This document shows, piece by piece, positions 55,691-64,000 of a DNA stretch of 64,000 bases. Every line of letters begins with the position of its first letter. Within the stretch, counting starts at the first letter, position 1. The DNA is taken from assembly GCA_942159475.1 (NCBI GenBank), contig OW804094.1:16923708-16987707 (forward strand), in the 5' to 3' direction. A program made the position numbers and the translations under genes. This DNA is from Sthenelais limicola (Eukaryota > Annelida > Polychaeta > Phyllodocida > Sigalionidae). The notes under the pieces were generated by a model. It worked only from the letters and a program-made list of their open reading frames with translations, was not told the DNA's origin and made no database searches.

Positions 55691-56978
55691 CTCAAAGAAA
55701 TTGGGTATTTGTCATCTATATAATGTTTATTTCGCCTTTTTGTCATGAGAAATGCCAGTTAAATGTTTACTTTTTGAATATTCTGTTGTTACAGCTACAT
55801 TTGTCTGCCGAGTGAACAGAAAATATGGAAAATACCAAAAAAACTACATAATATAAGGGACACAATATTAGCCTTGTCTTAGATTTGTAAGAGCCACGAG
55901 GGCAGGTTATACTTGAATAAAACCTTTTCAAAAAAAACAAAAAACACTACATAGATCAATATAGTATAATCTTCACGGTTTTTTTAAAGAAAAAATCTAA
56001 TAATTAGAGAGATATTAATCAATCTATTTATTAAGATCTATCAAGTCGGATAGGTCTTTGAGATGTTTCACAAAGGTTCCCTTCCCGTTTTCTACTCTAA
56101 TGAATTCAGGCAGACTTATGCAATTTCACTCAATCTCAATAGCCGACCCCAAGTATTGTCACCCGGATTGAAAGATACCAATCTAAGATAAATTAATATA
56201 CACTCGCAGTTTGCCAATTAACATATTTCACGGTATTATTCCTATAATATAGTAATTATTTTAACACATAGAACACATAACACAAGAACTGATAAGGTGT
56301 AATAGATTTTAGAATAAAAAGGATCGAAATGTACCCGAGGATTTGTTGATGGATTACGACTAGACAATGTCAATGTAATTACGTATGTTAGGTCGTATAA
56401 TTATTACAATGTTGTGATATTGATAGGCCTACACATTAGGACGTTTCCTAAACCCATCATCAAATATTCAGTGATAAAGTGGCACTGCTTCTCTCTATGT
56501 AGGAAATTACTTAACTTTCTTTGTGGAAATATGATAACTATAGGCAATATTTATAGATTTGGAAGTTGTAAGAGATGCAAAGATGAAAACAACATCAGAT
56601 AGACAGATACATGGACAGATAGAAAATCCTTCATTTCGACAAGGTGTAATAACAATTCAAGAGTTTTACAAAATGGGTTTCTGGCTTGCTAAACAATACT
56701 ATTTGAAATAACAATTAACGCAAAATAGTTTAAAAGGAATATTACGTACACTTAGGCCTATGTAGCGGAAAGACAGAAAAGAAAATATAGCACTCTTTGA
56801 AGAGTTCTCTGTTCCTTCACAAACTTATGAGGCTCTCGATGTATCGTCGGAGGTACGATAAGTCCCTCTACCAACAACGAAATGTTTTAATACAATATCA
56901 CAGCGATATCCTTTGCCTTCAAATGTGAATCATTGTAGTTTTGGAATTAATCATGTTGAAACACGCGGCGCAAGTACA

Positions 56979-57062
56979 GTCAGGATGGCCGAGCGGTCTA
57001 AGGCGCTGCGTTCAGGTCGCAGTCCACTTCTGTGGGCGTGGGTTCGAATCCCACTTCTGACA
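56979..57062 (+). tRNA. trnL-CAG: tRNA-Leu (CAG anticodon)
   Basis: This is an 84-base class II tRNA. The acceptor stem GTCAGGA pairs with TTCTGAC (one G-T pair), with discriminator A at 57062. The D-arm region carries the A box TGGCCGAGCGG. The anticodon arm is CTGCG-TTCAGGT-CGCAG with CAG at 57013-57015, so it reads CUG leucine codons. The long variable arm forms CCAC/GTGG, as expected for leucine. The B box is GGTTCGAATCC. There is no intron. A run of five T at 57068-57072 serves as the Pol III terminator. It is a single copy, intergenic, between unrelated repeats. Confidence 0.97.
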
Positions 57063-57067
57063 GAACA

Positions 57068-57072
57068 TTTTT
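57068..57072 (+). terminator. Pol III terminator TTTTT
   Basis: Five T residues starting six bases after the tRNA-Leu discriminator base, the usual Pol III stop. Confidence 0.8.
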
Positions 57073-57249
57073 ATGACTCACCTGGATCCCACCGATCACC
57101 TGGCGAGGGAACCTCACAACAACCTCGGTGGATCGCTCACCTGTTTCTCCTTCTCGCCGTTAACGCAAGGTGGCAGCATTGTCGCTACCACGTAGTAGTA
57201 TAGGAAAGAGCGCGCTAGTGTAGGCTACTGGGGGCGGTAACTAGGCCTA

Positions 57250-57486
57250 TGGGTCAGATTTTCAGAAAATGTACAATTCACCTTCGCCAATCTTCTCAAA
57301 ACCCCCAAATTCCAGACGAAAATAAAGTTCAAAATACAGTTCAACCTAACCAAACCGATTGCTAGAATCAATGCAATGCGGAATATACTCGAATTTACCT
57401 AGTATTGACCAAATTGCAGCCTAATTTTGTAGAACTTACTAAATGTCTACAGCTGCCAATTATACATTTTCTGAAAATCTGACCCC
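57250..57486. mobile_element. MITE family B copy 20
   Basis: Ends GGGTCAGATTTTCAGAAAAT and TTTTCTGAAAATCTGACCC. It lies about 190 bp after the tRNA gene. Confidence 0.88.
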
Positions 57487-57497
57487 TATACTCTACA

Positions 57498-57640
57498 GAC
57501 CGACAGAAAATGTACTATTGACCTTCACCAATCCTCTCAAATAACGCAAATTTAAGACTAAAATAAGGTTCAAAGTACAGTTCAACATCACCAGACAGAT
57601 TTATTGAATGAATACAATACAGAATATACTCAGATATACG
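57498..57640. mobile_element. MITE family B copy 21, truncated by minisatellite
   Basis: The left 140 bp of B (GACAGAAAATGTACTATTGACC, CAGAATATACTCAGATATAC) ends exactly where the 38-bp tandem array starts. No right end was found beyond the array. Confidence 0.75.
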
Positions 57641-58098
57641 TACAGAATTCAAGGACATTCAAGGACTGTATTAGTTGAAACAGAATTCAAGGACATTCAA
57701 GGACTGTATTAATTAAAACAGAATTCAAGGACATTCAAGGACTGTATTAATTAAAACAGAATTCAAGGACATTCAAGGACTGTATTAATTAAAACAGAAT
57801 TCAAGGACATTCAAGGACTGTATTAATTAAAACAGAATTCAAGGACATTCAAGGACTGTATTAGTTAAAACAGAATTCAAGGACATTCAAGGACTATATT
57901 AGTTAAAACAGAATTCAAGGACATTCAAGGACTGTATTAATTAAAACAGAATTCAAGGACATTCACGGACTGAATTAATTAAAACAGAATTCAAGGACAT
58001 TCAAGGACTGTATTAATTAAAACAGAATTCAAGGACATTCACGGACTGAATTAATTAAAACAGAATTCAAGGACATTCAAGGACTGTATTAATTGTCC
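57641..58098 (+). repeat. 38-bp minisatellite, about 12 copies
   Basis: The unit begins ACAGAATTCAAGGACATTCA and ends GGACTGTATTAATTAA. Each unit contains a direct internal repeat, (CA)TTCAAGGAC. Rare variants (CACGGACTGAATTAA) occur twice, two units apart, suggesting duplication of two-unit blocks. The array interrupts a family B element. Confidence 0.93.
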
Positions 58099-58111
58099 TT
58101 CATGTTGACTC

Positions 58112-58216
58112 AATTGTCGAGAACAACTTGACACTGCCTGAGAACAACTTGACACTGCCTGGGGACAACTTGACACTGCCTGAGAACAACTTGACACTGC
58201 ATGGGGACAACTTGAT
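58112..58216 (+). repeat. 22-bp minisatellite, five copies
   Basis: ACAACTTGACACTGCCTG repeats with alternating linkers GAGA and GGGG, so the higher-order period is 44 bp. It starts 14 bp after the 38-bp array. Confidence 0.88.
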
Positions 58217-59104
58217 GTTTTCGTCATCCACATCACAAACTAATGCCAGATTTCACTTCCTCAACATTTTTAAGAAGCAAAACGTTGGGGTTCATTGTGT
58301 CTATATTGTACTCGTAATGCACATACCCTGATCTGCCAACGCATGTCTAGCTTTCTCCAGTCCTTAAGTCTTAACACTCTGCCGTACTCAGTAACACGCT
58401 CGTAGTGACGTCATAGCAGCCACTGTATGATGTGCAAAACATTGCCCATCATCGGCGATCGTTTTGCACATTTAATTCAACACAAACCAAATGATTTTAA
58501 TGCGTTTGTTGGTGGGCGGGATGGTGGGCAATGTCAACGTACAAAAACATTCCATATTTACGAAAGTAAATAGCCCAAGACTTCCCTTCATTCCAATCAA
58601 ATTGTGATGATAGTCCTACTGGTGCCCCCCCCCCCTGGACTATTGATAATAATAATATGTGAACAAGTAGTCCTGTTTCTAGACTAAAAGTTAATCATTT
58701 ATTCAAGTAATTTATACATCAAATCACATGACCTTGTCCCGTTACCTATGTGCATTAATTAAACATAATATCCAATCAATATCAATGTTACTGAGGCCAA
58801 AAATACAAAAAAAATGATAGTGCTACTATATATTATGTATAGACTGAGAGATGAGGATACAGACGTAAGCAGATTAATGCGCTGATTAAGTACTGACGCG
58901 TGAAGAAGTTAAATTATGTATGTAGTTAAAACTGTTAAATGTAAATTTTCTTTGCGTAATGATTACTTAAATATCACTTTTGAATTGGAGATGAGACCTA
59001 TCACTGTTGTGAATTTCTGCCAATAAAATTGTTTAAAAAAAAAATCAATATGCGATGACCCCAGCACGTTGCTGACTTTGGCCAATAGTAATCAATAAAC
59101 AATA
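58217..59104. other. intergenic, nothing recognised
   Basis: AT-rich sequence with a short C run at 58626 and no repeat partner or coding signal. Confidence 0.5.
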
Positions 59105-59631
59105 ACATCATATGTTTGAAAAGATGAGATCAAGCCGATTTTACTGAGAGTAAACAGCAGGACATTTAATAATTATACATGTACTTCTATAATTTAAGTT
59201 TAATATTTTTATCATTGGGAAAAAGGATGAGCTTAAAAATGCATGGATATGTTTAATACACCGTCTCAAAATGTGGTTACTCTTACAGGTATATCCGACT
59301 AGGGGCATTAGATGAGAACATTTCCAACAAAGAGATCTTGTGAATAAATCACTATGAAAAATATAATTTTGCGACGTAAGGGGTGTCTCCACTGTCTCCG
59401 GTAAGCTCTGCGGTAAGCCTTGCGATGGTTTGTGCTAGTTCTGTAGGTGGTGAGGAATGACGAGGTCCTTGCCTACATGGTCAGTGAATGATGTAGGCAG
59501 GACCTCGCCACTCCCCAACAACACAGCACCATCTCAAGGCTTACCGCAGAGCTTACCGCAGAGCTTACCACAGAGCTTACCGCAGCCAGTGGAGACCAGC
59601 CTTTATGACTCATTTTCCTGTAACACTTCAC
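59105..59631. mobile_element. MITE family A copy 17, truncated and split by family C
   Basis: The left terminus is missing; it starts near GTTTGAAAAGATGAGATC. The right terminal repeat is split: ATAATTTTGCGACGTA lies at about 59365-59380 and TATGACTCATTTTCCTG resumes at 59605. A family C element fills the gap, with TA at both edges. Confidence 0.8.
59381..59604. mobile_element. MITE family C copy 3, nested in family A
   Basis: Left AGGGGTGTCTCCACTGTCTC, right CCAGTGGAGACCAGCCTT. It is inserted in the right terminal repeat of a family A copy with TA on both sides, so C was active after that A copy. Confidence 0.85.
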
Positions 59632-59823
59632 ATAATTGTCATTTGCCTGATAATATTGGGTGGATGAGCGTCTTGAAGTCTCAAGTTGTGTTTGCTGGAG
59701 GAAGATGACTAACATGTGCACCTTTGTCAGCCTGATTGAACTGGAGCAGAACAAAGGTGTACGTCAGGACGGTTCCCAGTATCTGTAATTATAATGAATA
59801 AATAATTGTAAATGTCCCGGTTA

Positions 59824-60053
59824 AAGCTGCATTCTCAGCTGTTATGACAAAACAAATAATATCATAGGACTTGATTTATCAATATTGTGTAACTGTTATA
59901 GTTATTATGTTTATATAAAAAAATCAAAGTGAATCGGCCGAGATAAATAGGCCGCAGGTGAGCGATAATAAGTGATGTCAACATAGGAGAGGATTCAGGT
60001 GGATCCTCCAAATACAAATAAGTATGTTATAGAAACCCTGTAGCAAAAACAAG
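59824..60053. repeat. dispersed repeat J copy 2
   Basis: Matches copy 1 at both ends and contains a single unit of what is a fourfold array there (TAGGACTTGATTTATCAATA, TTGTGTAACTGTTATAG). Confidence 0.65.
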
Positions 60054-60545
60054 TGTATGATTATTTAAACCACTTGATTTCAATATATTGATCAATCAGC
60101 ATTTTGTTAATACCGTTACTATTGATGCCTTGGTTATAGTGAAGAGTCTTCCACAAGTAAATCCTGCTTCGGATCCCAAAAGTTTGATTGAGAATATCAG
60201 CAACTGAAAAAAGTCCCAGGAGACACATATCAGTGCTACACATTGTAAGTTGGTTGACAAATAGGTTAATTGGTAATGTGCTCCAACACATGGGCTAATT
60301 TCTTATATTATAGTAAATAAGAGTTCACATAAGAATTCAATTCAATTAGGTCTCACAGGCTTCGTCTGTTATAAGAGTTCAAATTCAATCACTTTCTTGC
60401 TTGATGTAATGATAACCTTACCATATTCAAGATATAACTTGAAATTCCTAATCCTAAAAATGAATTAATAACAATGAAGTCTATATCAAATAAATATGAA
60501 TATCCTAAACTTTGTTTTAGGTAGATGTGGATTGAGTGTATCATT

Positions 60546-61207
60546 ATGGGTTCATGTGTTCTTAAAGGGTCACTAAATGGGTTCATGTGTTCTTAAAGCG
60601 TCGCTAAATGGATTCATGTGTCCTTAAAGGGTCACTAAATGGGTTCATGTGTTCTTAAAGGGTCGCTTAATGGGTTCATGTGTCCTTAAAGGGTCACTAA
60701 ATGGGTTCATGTGTTCTTATAGGGTCACTAAATGGGTTCATGTGTTCTTAAAGGGTCCCTAAATGGGTTCATGTGTTCTTAAAGGGTTGCTAAATGGGTT
60801 CATGTGTTCTTAAAGGGTCACTAAATGGGTTCATGTGTTCTTAAAGGGGTGCTAAATGGGTTCATGTGTTCTTAAAGGGTCACTAAATGGGTTCATGTGT
60901 TCTTAAAGGGTCACTAAATGAGTTCATGTGTTCTTAAAGGGTCACTAAATGGGTTCATGCGTTCTTAAAGGGTCGCTAAATAGGTTCATGTGTTCTTAAA
61001 GGGTCACTAAATGAGTTCATGTGTTCTTAAAGGGTTGCTAAATGGGTTCATGTGTTCTTAAAGGGTTGCTAAATGGGTTCATGTGTTCTTAAAGGGTCAC
61101 TAAATGGGTTCATGTGTTCTTAAAGGGTCACTAAATGAGTTCATGTGTTCTTAAAGGGTCACTAAATGGGTTCATGTGTTCTTAAAGGGTCAGTAAATGG
61201 GTTCATG
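60546..61207 (+). repeat. 31-bp minisatellite, about 21 copies
   Basis: The unit contains GGGTTCATGTGTTCTTAAAG and then GGTCACTAAAT. Variants alternate between GGTCACTAAAT and GGTTGCTAAAT. The TTAAAGGGTCACTAAA segment equals the terminus of element I at 20796, so the array probably grew from a transposon end. Confidence 0.93.
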
Positions 61208-61740
61208 AATGAACACTAACTCAGGTCCTTGGTCCATGCCAGCTTTCCAACTTTATTCAGCAAATACTTCAAACACACCTCAGGAAGCCAGTACTACAGA
61301 AGGCAGTACTGAACCTGACCCAACTAGCCACAAAGGGACTAGTGTATAAAACATGTACACCACACATAGGGTGTCACATTACAATATACATGTTGCACAG
61401 AGAACACAGAGTACACATAACAAGACAATACAGTAGTAATCACAAATACAAGGCGCAGTGTATAAGATTGACCTCTAGTGGTATTGCATACAGCAATGTC
61501 CTGCAAAACCCCAAGTGGATTATACAGTCACTCCACCTGGTGCCTGTATAGGGAAGGAGTTGTACCAAGGCCAGCTAGCAATACTGACCACAGGCACCAC
61601 ACATGGTCACTTTTTCTTTTACTTCATTTTATGTCTATGTTATAGTTGCTCACAGGCACCAATTGAGAAAGCAAAGTTGAAAGGTCTCTTTTGCACAATA
61701 GGGCACTTTGAGGGCTGTGCAATGTCAGAAAGTATCATCT
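61208..61740. repeat. partial second copy of element I interior
   Basis: 61625-61740 (TTTTATGTCTATG, CACCAATTGAGAAAGC, AAGGTCTCTTTTGCACAATA) aligns with 20885-20990 of element I, in the same order relative to the TTAAAGGGTCACTAAA motif. The 400 bp before it (CAGTACTACAGAAGGCAGTA, GACCTCTAGTGGTATTGC) has no match here. Confidence 0.55.
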
Positions 61741-61761
61741 GAAATGTACATAATATCCCTA

Positions 61762-61792
61762 TGTTCCCCCCTCCCCGCCCCCCCCCCCCCCA
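61762..61792 (+). repeat. C-homopolymer region
   Basis: CCCCCCTCCCCGCCCCCC with about 13 consecutive C; likely length-variable. Confidence 0.85.
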
Positions 61793-62239
61793 AACTAATC
61801 TTCCAGCAATTCAGGACAGGTTGTTTGTCCAGAGAACGATACCTGTAATACTTGTTTGTTTAGACCCACAAACCTGCTTCGGTAATACACCTTTCGCCCA
61901 ACGCCACCCTTTCTTTCTAACAGTTATATTAAGATAATTTTTGGCAGTAACACTTACCTTTGTTGAGTAGCGTGGGCTTATGTTCCCACAGGAAACACTA
62001 CCAATTGAATGACTAGTCTTGCGAGTCTGGAATCAATCATCATGGTCCTGTTATTCATTAGTTAACATAAGGTTTTTGTGATTATGCCAGAATGTCGTCG
62101 GTAAAATGTCAGTTAAAGTGTCAGTTAAATGTCAGTTAAATTTTCTTCTTGGATTTGTATGATATTATTATTGTCTTTGTATCTTGCTGTTCCACAGTGT
62201 TGTCTTGGGTTAAAAGAGGGTAAATACCCAGCAAACACA

Positions 62240-62815
62240 TAACATTATCATAACATTAATTAAAAGGTGTCACAATGTTGTAAGAAAACATTCTAGAAAT
62301 AACGTTTCTATGATGTTGTTAGAATATTGTGATAATCAAAGAATATTTTTAAAACATCACCAGAACATCACAATTTAAATATTGAATATATGCAATCACA
62401 AAACATTCATATGCTCATAAAATGTTTGACTCAAATGTTAAAGATAAACTTTTCTGATGTGTATCTTAACATCTGTAACATTATTTAATATTGCCAAAAC
62501 ATCATAAAAATATATTGATTTCAACTATCAAAAATGATATTATGATGTTGTCATAACATTCTGACTGGCACATATTAACTTTGCTAACGTTATATGATAC
62601 CCCAAAACATAATAAAAACATTATTGATGTTCATTATCAAAAATGATATTTTGATGTTGTCATAACATTTCTTAGGTGAATCATGAACTCCAATAACAGT
62701 TATACATGATATCGTTAAATCATCATAAAAACATTCCACTAACATTAATGTATGATATTGTTATATCATCATAAAAACATTTTGATTTTCACCAGCAAAA
62801 GTGATATTCATGGCG
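62240..62815 (+). repeat. degenerate AT-rich repeat array
   Basis: Recurring CATCATAAAAACATT, TGATGTTGTCATAACATT and ATCAAAAATGATATT blocks, roughly 100-110 bp apart, with many changes. It looks like an old satellite-like array. Confidence 0.65.
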
Positions 62816-63654
62816 GCGATCAACTTTTAAACATGACTATCTCATGTTTGGACTCAAATATAGAACTATTATTCTCATGGGGAGAGAAATTAGGGTATGT
62901 AATGGATAGATTGATGTCTCTAGACCACACAGGAATTGTTTATTAATCTAATCTAAGCAGGATGGAGGCGATGATTGCAGATTTCCAGACATACTTCATT
63001 TCACAAAATGTCAGCAAATTGAGATCCTTGAAAGTCGGAGATTCGAAAAATTTCTAATTCCCTTTTTCGGTATTTTTACTCATTTCCCAGACACAGGACC
63101 TACAAATTCGTGATCAGTGGCCTTTGGACATCTAAGAAAATCAGTTTTCATCAATTTTGATATTTATTCAGATGGGACAAGCTCGAAAATAAATTATGAT
63201 GTTAAAAGCTTAGAATTCTCACCCATTTACACATGTCAAGGTATGATATGTTAATATATCATTTTTATAATGATTTAATGATGTTTTTACACAAATTTTA
63301 AATAATGAACAGATGGCGGCACCTAGAGTCAACCAATCAAGGGAAAAACCTTATGAAATGATTGTGAAAATGGCAACATTTATTGAAATCATTCATTTAA
63401 CCTTCTAAGTTTGCTAATTCAAATACCGTTTCACAAGTTAAAAGCAAAAAGGAGGGGCAATATATATATCGAATATAACTAAAAAAGGGGTCTATTTTGG
63501 CCTGTTTTGACCAATATCACTCCATCCGTGGTGCAGTGCTTCATTGTATATTCATACACTGACATGTGATGCAGTTTGGACCAATCAGGACACCAAGTGA
63601 TCATCATTTTCCCGCTGAAAGCACGAGGTGAGTCTGTTTTGCTGTCTGCTTCAT

Positions 63655-64000
63655 CCCGTTTTAAAATCGCCATATCATCGTCAATATTAAATATTTTAAT
63701 AAATCCTTTTAGAATCCTCAAGAACTACTTACTGACATCATCTGTATGAAGCAGAATGATTTAACTCGAAGTAGTTTTTGAATAAATCGTGTTTGAATTT
63801 GCGTCGTCGGAGCGCGAGCTATGAATGCAATGACATGTGGCCGACATGGACAAGCTCAACGACCCGTTTTAAAATCGACATATCATCGTCAATATTAAAT
63901 ATTTCAACAAATCCTTTTAGAATCCTCAGGAACTACTTACTGACATCATCTGTATGAAGCTGAATGATTTTATTCCCAGTAGTTTTTGAATAAATCGTGT
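63655..64000 (+). repeat. about 208-bp tandem duplication at window end
   Basis: CCCGTTTTAAAATCG at 63655 recurs at 63863, and about 140 bp downstream matches closely (TTTAGAATCCTCA.GAACTAC, TGACATCATCTGTATGAAGC, AGTAGTTTTTGAATAAATCG). The second copy is cut by the window edge, so more units may follow. Confidence 0.85.

Larger units (their letters stand above)
54193..56978. other. intergenic, AT-rich
   Basis: Apart from family B copy 19 (55073-55309) and the 44-bp palindrome there is nothing I can name. The 136-codon plus-strand frame at 55405-55815 overlaps a 112-codon minus-strand frame, and both cross the palindrome; neither looks like a known protein. Confidence 0.4.

Noticed and set aside
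55405..55815. 136-codon plus-strand frame and 112-codon minus-strand frame at the same place
   Set aside because: Both owe much of their openness to the 44-bp palindrome. Neither has a recognisable domain, and the two oppose each other.
57641..61207. CRISPR-like appearance of the regular arrays
   Set aside because: Repeats are contiguous with no unique spacers, in a eukaryotic genome with a nuclear tRNA and spliced genes.

Overview
The window is eukaryotic nuclear DNA from an animal. It has AT-rich, kilobase-long introns, GT-AG splice sites, a class II tRNA-Leu(CAG), and dozens of short non-autonomous DNA transposons. It looks like an invertebrate, probably marine, but I cannot place the lineage from sequence alone. 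There are no operons, CRISPR arrays or prokaryotic signals. Long ORFs are rare and mostly chance or repeat-derived. The real coding signal is a series of short exons.

Gene. The plus strand carries the 3' two thirds of one gene, which I read as an ortholog of SCYL2 (SCY1-like pseudokinase 2, also called CVAK104, a clathrin/AP-2-associated trafficking protein). Four exons at 8262-8375, 9861-9993, 11051-11169 and 15375-15487 encode the HEAT-like helical region that follows the pseudokinase domain. The kinase exons should lie upstream of base 1, or in parts of the first 8 kb that I could not read. Further exons at 20278, 23189, 29568, 31267, 37165, 38963, 41012, 43628, 44114, 45736 and 48618 keep splice phase with their neighbours without exception and encode a basic, Ser/Pro-rich, low-complexity tail. 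A possible last coding exon lies at 50709-50750, and a good polyadenylation signal is at 53486-53491. The tail repeats an RRxS-x-QG module in four exons and contains an FxDxF-type AP-2 motif. Five further open stretches (13765, 17159, 22868, 24594, 32365) have acceptor sites in the right phase and end in stops. They may be alternative last exons or chance.

Mobile DNA. Family A is about 400 bp, with ends TGTGATGTGTTTCAGG, and every intact end carries an AP-1-like TGAGTCA. Family B is about 235 bp, with ends GGGTCAGATTTTCAGAAAAT. Together they account for roughly 40 copies. Families C to I are foldback or TIR elements with one to four copies each. Several copies are nested (A in B at 19.4 and 53.6 kb, C in A at 59.4 kb), which gives a relative age order. 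Tandem repeats with units of 22, 31, 38, 40, 69, 73, 82 and about 208 bp are scattered through the window; at least two seem to have grown out of transposon sequence.

Region by region: 1-8.2 kb is repeat-rich with no exon that I can recognise. 8.2-31.5 kb holds the conserved SCYL2 exons embedded in MITE-rich introns. 31.5-50.8 kb is the tail region, with a run of phase 0-0 exons in long introns. 50.8-53.5 kb is the possible 3' UTR, itself carrying a MITE. 53.5-64 kb is intergenic, with the tRNA gene, three minisatellites and more transposons.
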